Part shown: in pieces, positions 44,901 through 58,200 of the stretch
Position numbering within the stretch: position 1 is the stretch's first letter
How the letters are laid out: the number at the start of each line of letters is the position of its first letter
Assembly: GCA_013399875.1 (NCBI GenBank)
Contig: VXAZ01001749.1
Location: 157,429 to 221,428, forward strand
Direction: 5' to 3'
DNA: 64,000 nt
Source: Gymnorhina tibicen
Lineage: Eukaryota; Chordata; Aves; Passeriformes; Artamidae
Translations under genes and position numbers: made by a program
Notes under the pieces: model-generated
Database searches by the model: none
What the model saw: only the letters and a program-made list of their open reading frames with translations
What the model was told of the DNA's origin: nothing

Positions 44901-45972
44901 GCATGGCGCGGGGCCCGCTCGCGGTGGGGTGCAGCACCGGCTCCCACCGCCCCTGAGCCGCCTCGAACGTCGCCAGCCCGCCCGCCTCGCCCAGCGCCAG
45001 CACCCGCCGCGGTCCCACCAGCAGCACGGCCCGCNNNNNNNNNNNNNNNNNNNNNNNNNNNNNNNNNNNNNNNNNNNNNNNNNNNNNNNNNNNNNNNNNN
45101 NNNNNNNNNNNNNNNNNNNNNNNNNNNNNNNNNNNNNNNNNNNNNNNNNNNNNNNNNNNNNNNNNNNNNNNNNNNNNNNNNNNNNNNNNNNNNNNNNNNN
45201 NNNNNNNNNNNNNNNNNNNNNNNNNNNNNNNNNNNNNNNNNNNNNNNNNNNNNNNNNNNNNNNNNNNNNNNNNNNNNNNNNNNNNNNNNNNNNNNNNNNN
45301 NNNNNNNNNNNNNNNNNNNNNNNNNNNNNNNNNNNNNNNNNNNNNNNNNNNNNNNNNNNNNNNNNNNNNNNNNNNNNNNNNNNNNNNNNNNNNNNNNNNN
45401 NNNNNNNNNNNNNNNNNNNNNNNNNNNNNNNNNNNNNNNNNNNNNNNNNNNNNNNNNNNNNNNNNNNNNNNNNNNNNNNNNNNNNNNNNNNNNNNNNNNN
45501 NNNNNNNNNNNNNNNNNNNNNNNNNNNNNNNNNNNNNNNNNNNNNNNNNNNNNNNNNNNNNNNNNNNNNNNNNNNNNNNNNNNNNNNNNNNNNNNNNNNN
45601 NNNNNNNNNNNNNNNNNNNNNNNNNNNNNNNNNNNNNNNNNNNNNNNNNNCCGCGCCGTACCGCCAGCACTGCCAGCCAGCGCCCACCGAAGACCGCTAC
45701 TCGCGCCGCCGGCCCGGGCCCCGGCTCGGCCCGCAGCCCCTGCACGCTGGCCTCACGCAGCACGCTCCGCCGGCCCGCCGCCGCCGCTGACCCGCTGCCG
45801 CTCAGCCGAAACGCCACCACCTCCGGGCCCATCCCTGTGGGACACCGCGTCAGCCGCCGCCGCCGCTGGTCCCGCCGCCTGCCCCGTCCCGGTCCCACCG
45901 CTCACCCGCCAGCAGCATGTCCCCTGCGAACTCCAGCGCTGTCACCGGCGCCACCAGCGCTACCGACTCCAT
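41983..45972 (-). CDS. WDR6: WDR6, WD-repeat protein 6 (internal gap)
   Basis: WD40 protein that partners FTSJ1 in 2'-O-methylation of tRNA position 34. Minus-strand exons: 45972-45906, 45834-43556 (interrupted by N at 45035-45650), 43280-43185, 42978-42862, 42673-42555, 42473-41983. It starts MESVALVAPVTALEF. Diagnostic stretches are RYLLPPCKQRWHTCAAFLP, VCGDRRGSLLLFP, HGREITCVRRL, SHRLDKHWEQKKNRHK, AHSCGVNSLH and CAHAAHVTGI. About 850 residues are visible, against about 1120 in mammals. The frames on the two sides of the gap do not agree, so the N run is not the true length. The one giant second exon followed by small 3' exons is the family layout. The gene is head-to-tail behind P4HTM and convergent with DALRD3. 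Confidence 0.96.
45035..45650. other. Assembly gap 2 (616 N)
   Basis: Unresolved bases inside WDR6 exon 2. Phase arithmetic from the two flanks requires a true length divisible by 3, and 616 is not. By comparison with the family, roughly 270 residues (about 800 nt), including several N-terminal WD repeats, are missing. Confidence 0.9.
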
Positions 45973-46114
45973 CTTGGCGGCACCAACCCCGCCACCGCTC
46001 CCCCCCCAGCACTCATTGGCCGAGTCCCACGTGCCACCGCCCAGCCAGCTGCCCATTGGCCAGCCCCGCCGCCCCGCCCCAGAGCACGCGGAGGCAGCGC
46101 CCGTGTCTCCACGC
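45973..46114 (-). promoter_or_regulatory. WDR6: Compact WDR6 promoter
   Basis: The interval between the P4HTM poly(A) signal and the WDR6 ATG is only about 140 bases. It carries two CCAAT boxes on the WDR6 strand (plus-strand attgg at 46015 and 46055), spaced 40 bases apart. A CACGTG E-box lies between them at 46028-46033. There is no TATA box. The paired CCAAT arrangement suggests NF-Y. Confidence 0.65.
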
Positions 46115-46120
46115 TTTATT
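46115..46120 (-). terminator. P4HTM: Poly(A) signal of P4HTM
   Basis: The plus-strand TTTATT is AATAAA on the minus strand, about 90 bases past the P4HTM stop codon at 46209-46211. It implies a very short 3'UTR ending next to the WDR6 promoter. Confidence 0.8.
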
Positions 46121-46208
46121 GGCGCGCGACGCGGACCCGCCGCGCACTTGGCCCGCGGCCCCGCCCCGCGCGGGAAAAGGTCACGTGCGCGCGGCAGCAC
46201 CCCCGGTA

Positions 46209-49200
46209 CTACAGCTCCAGGTGCACCCCGCTGTAGGCCTTGTCCACTGTCCACTCGCCCGGGGCTCCGGCCCCGGCTCCCGCCTCAGCCCCCGCAAAGC
46301 GCTCCATCTCCTGCTGGAACTGCTGCTGCCGCCGGCGGTTAGGGTCCACGTTGATCCAGTTGTTGGCGATCCACTTGGTGCCTTGGGTGACCAGGCAGCC
46401 CCCGTGCAGAGCGAAGTCGTCCAGCTCCCCCACCCAGCCTGTGGAGCAGAGCCCTGGTAGGCAGTGGCAAGGAGGGCAGGCACAGCTGGGACCACACAGG
46501 GACACACGGCCAGCAAACACCAATGCCATTTCTCCTGCCTGCACTACCTGCTTGGATTTGAGTTCAGATACATCTTAAAGGAGTTACTTTTCCTGGCAGC
46601 CCTCCGTCTTGGTGCCATCTCACCCTAGTGCTTACACGGAGTTCATCAGGGCAGGCTCCCTGAGTGCAAAATGCCCACTGCCTCCATGTCTCCACTCAGC
46701 ACAAGTGGCTCTCACAATCCAGATCACAGCGGCTGTTTTTCTCAGCTCTTTTGGAAAAAGGAAGGCTGGCTGGAAGAGATGGTGCTGCCACTAGAAGGCC
46801 CATGGAAGCCAGAGGCTTGCAGCCATTTTAGAGAGTGCATTTCAGCAGTTCTAAATGACCTGGTTACAATGATCCTATCATTTTTCTGTGGCAGACTTGC
46901 ATCAGGAGCCACCTTCCATTTAGGAACAAATTGCTCATAAAAACACAACAGGGCTCTTCTCACAGGAGAGCAACGGTCTTGATATTATCACCCAACAGCT
47001 CAAACACTGGTCTTGTGACCTCCTCAGTGGATTTTCTAGAGATGGAAACATGGGCTGCTCTCAGGGGACTTGGGATGCTACACTCCTTCCTCCCACCATA
47101 GCTCAAAATCTGCCATGGAAACCCTCTGGAGCCATACTCACCAGCAGCCTTAAAAGATTCATGTCAATTCCCACCCTGTCAGGGAAAACTGCACTGCGCT
47201 TCGTGACAAAAACAGCCCCAAGGACACATCATGGGGCTGCGGCTGAGCTACAAAGCAGGCACTGGCCCCAAGCGTGGCATGGGGTAGCCCATGTTTCCCC
47301 TTGCTGCAGAGCTGATGGCCGTGCCTTTGTCTACCTCCCCATCCCACCCCTTTGGGCAACACCACATCAGTGACACATTTTGAATTGCAGACCAAGTTCC
47401 AGCAGGAGTTTCAGCTCACACAGCAGGATGGAAGGCAGCTGGTGATGGGGAGTGCAGCCAAGGTCTTTGTTTGCTAGCTAGTCCTGTCCCCCAAAGACAT
47501 CAGGAGCCACTGACCTACTGCCTGTAAACAAAGGCCTTTCAGAGTCAGGAAGCTCCTACCCAGTTGGTGACAAGAAGACTCTACAGTTCCCACTAGCAGG
47601 CAGCTACCACCCTTTTTTTGGCTGTTCTTTGAGCTCCCAGCTGCAGCAAGGAGATGATGGCTGTCACCTACTGCAGTCCTACCCCTCCCAAGAGCCCAGT
47701 TTTGAAGCAAGCCTGTACCTTCTCCATCTGACAGGTAGTTGTACCAGAAGACAGCAGTGCCTTGCAGAGGTTTCACTCGCAAATTGCCCTTGTCACAGTT
47801 TTTCCGAGTATCTCGCAGGTCAATGTCATTCTGGATCAAAGACTGGAGAGAAACCATAGGGAAGATGTCACAAACAGGGCTGAAACAAGGCACATGCACT
47901 GGGTTGCCCCTGCCCCTCACTCTTGCCTGAGCATCCCACAGGATGGCTTAAGGTTGGTGCAGGGGCTTTCATAACGCACCTGGAGTAGCCAGTTTCAAGC
48001 CCCTGGATGTCCATAACCTGTTTCTGAGCAGCTGCCATTTCTTAACACATTGCCTGACATCTCACACCTCTGAGCAGGGAGAGCTGAGCTGTCAAAGCCC
48101 TGTGCCTCTTCCCTTGTCCTCACAGGAGAAAGACTGTAAGTGGAGCACGGTTTCCCCAATGCTCTAGCTACAAATGCTACTGCACACCAACCTCACGCAC
48201 CAGACCCCTTCTGCAGCCGTAGTGAATAAAGACATTCAAAAAGGGACTCAGAATCCCCAGGGGTAACACGCAGGCAAGGTTCATTTACCGTCTCTTCGTA
48301 TGTCCTGTTATCAGCAATAGGAAAGACTGTTTCACCTCCCCCAGTCACATTGTTCAGATAGAACAGCACGGTCACATACCTGCAAGACACAGGCTGTCAG
48401 GAGACACATCTGGAGCAGGAGGAGATGCACAGGGGCTGTCCATGCCTTGCCCCTCCACCATAAATACAGTGGCTCCTCCAAGACATCACATGGCACACAA
48501 TTTACACTGTCAGCTTTTCTCCAAGAGTTACCACAAGGACAACAAAGAAAACCCCCACCCAGGGTAGTGAGTGCACTTGTAGGCTCAGCTGGGGATGGCC
48601 CACCCACTCCGCCTCACTTGTGTGGACCCACAGGATTTTCCCACCTTCCCTTTAAAACCCCTTCATGCCAGTGATGCCCCCTGAGCTGGTTTGTGAGCCC
48701 ACAACCCGAGCACTGAGTCCCAGGCGAGATGAGGTGAGGTGAAATGGCTCCACACCCCTTGAAAACCCTTCACACCCCTTGTCTAATGTGTTCAGGGCAG
48801 AGCTTACCGGCAGGAGGTCTCAAAGGGAGCGCTTTCATTGGCGACAAGCTTCGTGTGGCTGCAGGCAGTCTCAGGGAACACAGGGCCACTGTCCATGTGG
48901 GCGTGGTAGTGCCCTCCTTGGTCGTACCGCACAACCTGGAGGGGCTCGCTGTGCTCCACGATCTCAGGGGGCAAGCGAGTCAGGCGCATTACCCTGGGGA
49001 AGAGCAGAGCGGGTGAGTGGAAAGCACCCTCACCCTGGTCAGCCACTACTCCCAAGCAGTGAATAAATCCAGAGAAAGAGAAGCCCCTTCCCCAAAAGAC
49101 CGGAGAGACGGATGGGCTGCACTGAGCATGCCAAGAGACAATCAGGTCCTTACAGATCTGCTGGACCATCAGCATCAGCTCAGAAAGCTCTCATCAAGGT

Positions 49201-52200
49201 TAATGAAAAAACAGAACAAAATTGAAGGAAGCATCTCCAGCAGTACTGCTCTCAGGAAGACTTTGCTTGCTCAGCAAGATCCCTTCTGTGCGTGTCCCTG
49301 GAGCCTTCATGTGCCATCTCATCACTTCTTTGGACTCCTGCACACCACCTACAGACCTCAGGGACAGTTAGCAAAGCACAGGGCCCCTGCTGAGAGTGAA
49401 TGAGAGACTAGCTCTAGGAATAGTCTTATCACCTAACTCACCTTTCCCTGTTGCCTTTTCAGCAGCCTCCCCCAGGGCAGAGGGGCACTGGAAGTGATCA
49501 AGGAGACTGGAGCCCTCCTGCTCTGGGATTTTTCCACTGCTACATCTGAGATCATCCCCAAGGCAAGCAGGTACGTCTTGAGACCTGCCAAAGAACACTC
49601 AGAGCTCTGAGAATCCAGACCAGTGAAGCCCTTGGGGCAGGTGCAAGGAGAACGTGGCACCTGGGCAGGATGGCAAAGCCCCTGGCAGGCGCTGCCTGGT
49701 CCCAGGGAAGACTAACAGCCTCCTTCAGTGCTGTGTCTTCATGTGCTCCTGAAAGCAGCCAACTGCAGAGTGTGCAAGCAGAATGCCGATGCCTGTGTGT
49801 GCTGGCTAGCTGGCACGGAGAAGGTGGCAGCCACAGTCTGCTCTAATCAAGGCAATATGCGACCCCATTTTCCTACTGGAATGCACTGAAGAAAAGGAGT
49901 GGCCAACAGCTGGTTTTCAGGCCTTGGGACAGATTTTACCCACCCATGTTCTGGGTGAGGACCAGCACCACAAGAAGAAGCGAGTCTCCAGCCAATTATC
50001 TGAAACTCACCACAACTACATGATTTGGCCTTCATGCTGGGCTTCAGCTCTTCCCAGTATCAAATCTGAGATGAAGATTAAGAGGTTCTCCCATCTGCCA
50101 TGAGCTGCCTTACAATATGTGTGCTCGGAGGATTAAACTAAATTGGCTTATTGAAGGTGAAGTCATGCTTTTTAAAAAGTCAGCTCTGAATGGCAAAGAC
50201 AGATTTCAGTGAAATGCATGAGTAACTAAAGCAAATGACAGCAACTGCTGGCACCCAGACAGCATTGGAAATGGGCAGTTTCTCCCAGTAAGCTCAGTTA
50301 CTAATTAGAATGAATGATTGCATATACTGCCAAATCTTCCTGGTTTTATAGGGCTGTTCCCAAAAGTGAATGGAGATGCTGAAAGGTTTGATTTTTCTTT
50401 TTCCCTTTCCACAGGACAATACAAATTCTTGTTCTAATGAAAACCTCCTCTCTCCATTTTGTGTCTGTGTTCATTGCTCTTTATACTCCAAAGACTTTTC
50501 ACACAATTAGGAAGTGTGAATATTAGCAAGTCTGTCACTGCCTCTCCCAGCACACAGGTGATGCTTGTGCCTACCCAAACCCAACCTCCCTCAGCTGCCT
50601 GGCCCTTACCTTTGCCGAATGGCTCTCATGACCTGGTGTGCCCCCTCGCCCTGGTACAGCCAGGTGTGCTGGCTGTTGCGCACCAAGTCACTCATCTTCA
50701 CTTTCTGGCTTCCCATGTACTTGTGGAAATCACGGATATTCAACTGCTTGAACTCCTCCAAACTTAGCACACCTATGGGAACACAGGAAAAGCCACCTGA
50801 CTCTGGTGCAGGTAATAGTTCTTGCGTCCTGTACTCGGAGAAACACCAGCTGAGGGCACTGCAGAAATTGCCTTCCTCACACAGACCCCAGTCAGGGTCC
50901 ACTGTGTCCACCACAGGCTGTACCCCTTCTGCCCATGATCATGGGCTCCAGCAATGCTCTCGCCTGCAGCAGAGGACACAGAACAACCTGCCAAAGTGAA
51001 CTGTGCAGGGTCAGAACTGGGACAGGCAAAACACCATTTTAAATTTTAAAAAGCTCCTAAAACACACAAATCAATACATCAAAAGAGAGAAACAGACACT
51101 ACAGTTCTGATATACACAAGAAAGTCTGGGCCACCCAATGTCTTGAGGCTTATTACTTAGATACTTAAATCAAGATCTTTAAGGACAGAGTGGGACACCT
51201 CAGACCACATTTTCTATATGACCTTGCAGGGTAATTAAGAAAAAGCCAAACCCAAAACAAGCAGTACATTATCCTGCATTTGTGTAATTGCAAAACATAA
51301 ATGAGGAATACATGACATTATGGTCTTGCATAAGTAGAAACAACGGAAAAGCAAGAGGTATAAAGCAGTTTCTTCTAAAACAGGTACTTCTTGTTTGCAC
51401 TCAACTGGAATCAGCAAGGGACTCTTGCCTTTCTCAGCTTCAGAAAAATCCTCACATTTGCTGTTTCCCCTTTCTGGAGAAGGGAAGCCTTGCACAGGTC
51501 CCCGACACCAGCATGCATTGTGCTGCCCTGGGCTGCCCAGCACACACCATGGACTGGGAGAGGAGCTCACTCAGGCAGCAAACCTAGTGCTGCTGGGTGC
51601 CAGCTCTGCTCCCTGGGCACCAGCACCCCCTGGCAGAAGGAGGGACCAGCCACAAGGGTCAGCCAGGGACAGTTCCTCAGGTGCCAATGGTCATGACCAA
51701 AAGATCCACTGTTATTATTCCTACTGTCTTGCTGTCCCCACTTCCCCTTACTCCCCACAGTCTTTGATGACGCAGTGCCACATCCAGGTTGTGACCTGGT
51801 CTCTCAGTGTCATGTACCAATCTAACAACAGAGGGAAGCAGCACTCTGGAAGCAAGGTCCTGCCAATAGCCCTTTAACAGGACCTTTCATTTGTTAATGT
51901 CCAGAATGGTGGAAAAGCCACTGAGGACTCAGTCATACCCCTGCCAAGAATGCCACCAGCCTGGAGGAGAGTGGCACAGGGTGCCCTCCGGATATTTATG
52001 CATTCGCACTGCTACTGCTTCAACTCCAAAGCAGCTCCTCCTGGGCAGCTCTCAATGCCAGGTCACTGGAAGAGAGCGTGCAGAGCCTGTGCATTCACTT
52101 AATTTGATTAGGAAATGGAGTGTTGCTTAATTGAGGCCACTCTAATTAGAGCAGCAGAGGTTAGAGTGGATGTCCGGACCAGCAGGAGCCCTTGGGAGAC

Positions 52201-55200
52201 TGGGGGCAGGAGGGGCAGAAGTGGTCTCATGGAATACAGAGAGGTTGCAGCGACAGAGAGGGGTGTCAGCGCCAAAGGCTGACTGATAAGATCACCCTCA
52301 CCTCCACTTATTCCACTCTCCCCTCACAGTGACATGGGGCTCTTGGCCTGCTGCAAAAGTCTCCCTGAAAACACAGGGGGCCATGCAATGTGTGTCTGAA
52401 CGTCTGCATCCCAGGTAACAAGAGCTCTCTAGTCAGAACCTGAGCGGTCTCTCAGACGAGGGGAGCAGAAGCACAGCCCTAAGACCTTGTTACAGCAAGG
52501 CACGAACCTAGGCAGGTCTGACAGGGAACAGGGAGCGCAGAGTTGTGGTCTGGTCCTGCTCCAGCAAGATCCAAGCCCAGGCAGTGGGACCAGTTAGCTG
52601 CTAGACTGGTGATGCAGGGGCAGGAGTGCTGCAGTAAGAGGGTAACACTGCGTTTGCTTTCCTGAGAAGGTCTCTAGGACAGCGTTACTTCCCTTTGAAG
52701 AATTCAGCTAGAGAAACAGGCCTGGGCAGGGACACAGCTCTTGCTCTCCCCCACATGGCTGTGCAAGGTGTCCAAGGTGCTGAGGGTGAAGGGATTCCCA
52801 TGGAGCTGCTCTTACCATTCCCATCAGGATCAGCTTTGACCGCTGTGTACATCTCCCGGATGTTTTCGGGGGTCATCCACCTGCCATTCCCAAGTCGGGT
52901 ATGGGTCAACACCTGAAATTCATAAATGGATCAAAAAAAGGCACTGGTTTCTTGCACTTCTGAGACCCTCCAGATTCCCTGCATGAGGCCTGGTGGGATC
53001 TCCTTCACAGCACATCAGCCAGACAGGCATCAGCACATCTCTGCAGAAAGACGACTGCAGTGAGAATCATCTGGCAGCCACACACAGAGTTGGCTGATGA
53101 GTGCTGTTATTTCCAGTTTAGGTCATGGCAAATGACTGCTGGGACTTGGTTAACCAGCCCTGAGGTGGAGAGAGCACAGCTCTTTCTCTTGAAGGGAAAG
53201 TAAAGCTATTGATGATAAAAGTGAATGTTTTTACTTGTCCAAGGTAAGGGCTTGGAACAAAATTCTTCCCTTCAACATGTACAGAGAGATGCAGAAGCCT
53301 GAAGAGCTCTCAGCAGGCTCTGACCTTCAGAGAAAGGAGCCTTGCCCTGGGCTGTCACTGGCACAGCTCCCCATACTCCACAGCACTTGTGGTGCACAGG
53401 ATGGTTCAGACTCCTGGCTTCACCTGAAATGGAAGCCTCAGGAGGGACACACTTGAACTGCCAGGACTTACTCTGATGCACCCTGCCATACAGGGCAAAG
53501 GTGCTGAAGAGCTGTGGACAAGGTGCACATTATCCCCCTTGTTTCATCAATAGGCTTTGCTGGGGCTTGTGAATTCACATAGTAAGTTCCCCACAGGCTG
53601 CACAAAGAAAGGCCTACGTGACAAACTCACTTCCCAGGACACATAGCAAGAGGCAACCCACAGCACAAGAATATTTTATCCACCATATTCAAAACACACA
53701 TGTCCTGCCAAGGACTCTAGCTGCCTCCCAATAGCATGACAACTGCTGCACATTGCCCCAGAAACTTCCATTCTGAAGACCAGCACAAGTTTTCTGACAT
53801 AAAATTAAGCTAATTGTGATCAGTATATCCCAGGGTCTGGCCCCACCCAAGCACATGAGTAACCAAGAGAGCATCTGATGAGGGGATGTGCCAGAGGGTC
53901 CCCAGCAAACCTCCCCCGGTCTGTCCCACGCTCTACCTCTTTGAGCTGCAGCTGCCCATCCTGATTGTGATCCAGCAGATTGAAAATGTCCATCTGGCTG
54001 ATTTCGATCATTTCCATGGCTTCCTCATAGTCCTCCGTTGGTAGGATCTGGCTCTTCTGCAGCCCCTTCAGCTTTGCCAGATGGACAATGAGCTTGCACT
54101 CCTCCTCTGTCAGGAAGTCAGGAATTTCTGCAGCAAAAGCGTGAGCAGCAACAGAGACTGAGGAACTGTTACACTGGGATCCCATGCTGGTGGCAGGAGA
54201 CTCAGGAAAAAAACCAAAAGAGGTAGGGGGGAAATTTAGGAATTGTCTAAGTTTGGGACATTCAAAAACATCCACCCTTCTACCAGAAGGGCTCTCAAAG
54301 AGCATACACCACACACCTGAGCTGCTGGAGGCAGGTATTTTTATAGCAGCAGTTCCTAAATGTTTGGACCCCGGGGTCAAGCCCTTAAACTCTCTCACAG
54401 ATACTACAATGGACAAAGGAGTGAACAAACACGTGCATATCACTGCATATTACCATTTCAAAGGTGCCATGTGGATCACAGTCTGAGAACTGCTGCTTTA
54501 CCGGAAGGGAGGCCAAAAATCTTTACAGAGGGCAGTGGTGATGGCCAGGGTTTCAGACTTCCTTGCTCTCATGTGGAGAGGATGTCACTTTGCTCAAAAC
54601 CAAATCCCTTTCAGGGGAGCATGGCACAGTGCTGTGCTACAAAACTCAAACAGAAAGGAGAAAAATTCTAACTTGCTCCCACTCATTCTCTTAATCCCCC
54701 ACTAAAAATGGTCTTCAAATGCAATACTGAAGAGGAAGATACTGGACATGGAGGATGCCAGGCTCCGTACCCAGGTATCTCCAGCTTTCCTGTGCAGCAC
54801 AAACCCAGCAGCAATCAGGCAATTCCACAATCCCAAGCAAATTTAAGTGCAGAGAAATACACTGTTGACCATGAGGCTAGGCAATTTCTAGCTGCATGGT
54901 ACACTGGGCATGCACTTGGAAAGCACTGGCAAGGTCCCATTCCAGAGCACAGTTAGACTGTGGCCCAGGAGGTTGAGAGGATCCTCCTGGCTGGTGTCTG
55001 TCACAGCTAGGGTGACCTTGTTACCAGCTGCTGAGACTTTTGAAAAGGGAAGGAAAAACCACCAGTGCGGGACAGGAGAAGTGCTCCTAGACCCAAGGTC
55101 CTGCTCTCCAAATTGCAGCTCCCTAGAGCTCCTGCAGGTATGTGCCAAGGACACATTATAGATCAACTATAGCAGCAATCCTCAAATGGAGGGAAAAAAT

Positions 55201-58200
55201 TAATTACTTTCATGACCTGAAATCAACCCTATCAGCTCAAGCTGTCAATAAGCAGTTGGCTTCCTGCTAAGCACAGACCAGAACTAGCCCTGTAGAAAAT
55301 GAGCTGTTCCTGGGAAGCCCCAGGAACACAATGCAGCCAGCTGTATCCGTGATGCGCTCCAAGGAAACAATTTCCGCCGCAGGCAGCACAGGGCCCTTGT
55401 GCCAGAGGATGCTTCGGAGCTGGAGATTCTACTGACCGGTTTGAACCTCATGGCACAGCACCAGGTCCAAATGAACTGTGTGCACTGGCAACCAACGCCC
55501 CCAATATTTCCAGTTCCCCAAACTGGGCTACAGTAATGATGGCTTACGGAACCTTAATTATGTGCTGGAGGAAGGACAATTCCACTCTTCAGTGGTACTA
55601 ACGGGATTTCAGAATGAAGTAGGAATTCTGTTAACTGGAAAGCGTGTGGTCATGCAGGTTGCAAGGTGAGGGGGTTTCCAGCTGAGTGCTGCCAATCCCG
55701 TCTGCAAACAACCTGGCTCCCCAGCTGCAAATTAGTTTCTCTCTGCCCTCAGCTCTCTTAAACGGTTAACTTCTGGCTGTGAGACCATCCTATCTCCCTG
55801 CCTGCTCAACAATAGATCCAGCTAAACAAATGCCTCATAATTGACTTTAAGCAACACTTGATTGCTTTTACAAAAAAACAAAAGAGAGGAGAACATTAGG
55901 GTTTATGAAATAATGACTAATCCTGGAGCAAGAGAAAGGGGATGGGTTGGAGCACTGGTGTCAAACAGAGATTCAATCTTGGCTGAAAGAGCCCCAAGAC
56001 ACATGGGCCAAGTCATTCATCCCTCCCCAACTGCCCTCATTTCCACACCTGCTGATCTAAGCCAAACCCCTGCTAAAATACAAACAATCAGGGCCGCTGG
56101 CAAATGAAAACTGGAGCATTGTCTTCCCCATGAGGGCTCTGAAAGGGCCACACTTAATGAGGATGGATTGACAAAGAGGTGGCTCTTAGGCTATAAAAGG
56201 CATCCCACAGTCAGGAGCAGCTCAGTCCGGAGTGTGCTGTCAGTTCACTCGCTTCAAGCATGGTCACATCTCCCCGCAGGCATGCCTCGAGGTTGGGTGG
56301 CCCGTGGCTGCTGGGTCTCCTGGCACGCCTGCTGCTCTGGGGCCCTCCGGGTGCCTGGGCGAGCTACCTGAGGAGATCCTCCAGCTGCATGCCCATCCCA
56401 CACCGCATGGCCTTGTGCTACGATATCGGCTACTCTGAGATGAGGATTCCCAACCTGCTGGAGCATGAGACCATGACAGAAGTCATCCAGCAGTCTTCCA
56501 GCTGGCTGCCCTTGCTGGCCAGGGAGTGCCACCCAGACGCTAGGATTTTTCTCTGCTCCCTCTTTGCACCGATCTGCTTGGACAGGTAAGATGCTTTTAC
56601 GAGTTATTTTAGCTGTAACAGTTAACTGCCCGCAGGAGCACAACTACGTGTGCCTCCCAAGAGAAAATGCATTCAATGTGATCCGTGCAGTCCCCAAGAA
56701 GCAGTGCTGCTGCTCTTGGCAAGGGACAATTGGATTACTCAGCAGGGAACATCCCTCTGAAAGTGAAACACGAGCATTTCATATCACAGGAGCAGAAATA
56801 TGTTCCCTCCTTGGGATTCTTCTGCTCTCACCCGAGGCACCGCTGCCGCATGACCTGGCCGCCCCCTCATACACTGCAGTAGCTGCTGACATACACCAGC
56901 TTCACCTCCCACCTCCCATGCAGCCCCTCACCCCAGCTCCTGCCCCAAACGCATGGTTTCTCAGCTTCCCAACTGTTTCCCAACAGTTCCAGCAGCAGAA
57001 ACAAATCCCCAATTCTGAGGTGCAGTTCTCAAAGTACAGAGCTGCTAAGGAAACTTGGTGTGTAATCAGGCACCTGTAAAGATAAGCAGTCTTTGCACAA
57101 CGAGAGAAGATCCCTAAGGAGGTGAAGGGCTTCTGGCAATTGCGTTGTATTAAACAGCCTCATCCCTCCTGTCCTCAGAAATTCCTTGCTTGCTTCCTGG
57201 ACATGAACGTTCAAAAAAAAAAATCAAAGATCCCAAAATTGCCTGCTAACCCTTCAACACAGCCCTGTGCAGTAGCAGTGGTGCCAGGGCTTGACCCTCA
57301 GCGTCCTGCCAGGCACACAGAGGTGCTGAATGCCCATCCCCTCCCCAGGCTCATCTATCCCTGCCGCAGCCTCTGTGAAGCCGTCAAGAGAAGCTGCGCG
57401 CCCGTCATGGCTTGTTACGGATACCCCTGGCCCGAAATCCTGAACTGCAACAAGTTCCCTGCAGATCATGAACTCTGCATCGCAGCAGTCTCCATGGATG
57501 AAAATTCCTCAAGCAGGAGAAGTAAGAGGTTTTGTCTTCATGTATTTTCGCATATGTAACACTGAAAGCTCAAAAGGATGATCCTATGACTTGTTTCTAT
57601 TCTGCATATTTCTGATTTTAAGCTGTATTTAAAAAAAAATATACAAATTCTAGTTTTGTTCTCTCTGGGAACTGTGTCTAGAAAATTAGCATAACATTGA
57701 CTGTGGCTTGTTCCTCCCTCTGCTGTATTCATTAGCTCCCTGGGTGCCATCAGACCCTGCAGGGTTTGGGGCAGGGGGAAGGAAAAGGCTGCAAAGCCTC
57801 CGGCCCAGGCACAGTGGGAGAGCTCACGGAGTGCAGACTCCCAGCAGAGAAATGTGCTTCCAGTGGAGCTACGGAGCTGCAGCCCTGATCTTTCAGCTCT
57901 GTCTAGGGCTTAAAAACACGCAAAAAGAAATGTTTTGCAAGCCTTCTTTTTAAACATTAGAAACACCATGAAGGGACATGAGCCTCTACAGACATGAGTT
58001 ACAGCAGAAAAAAGTCTGTCTGAAGGACTAAATTAACACCCAGATACTGATGAACACTGGGGGAGATTCAAGAGCAGTTAAGGGGAGAACAGACATTTCA
58101 ACATCATTTCAGCATCACTGGATGGAGTCTGGTCATACCACTGGTTTTGCTGTTTCATCCAAATTAGGAGACCTTCATTAAGCATTTTCACTGCTGCTTT

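Noticed and set aside
43552..45687. Reading WDR6 as two genes because its frames disagree across the gap
   Set aside because: Both flanks match consecutive parts of one WD-repeat protein. The frame change is explained by an inaccurate N count.
44407..46236. Plus-strand 609-codon frame opposite WDR6
   Set aside because: Contains the N gap and mirrors the GC-rich WDR6 exon. No family resemblance.
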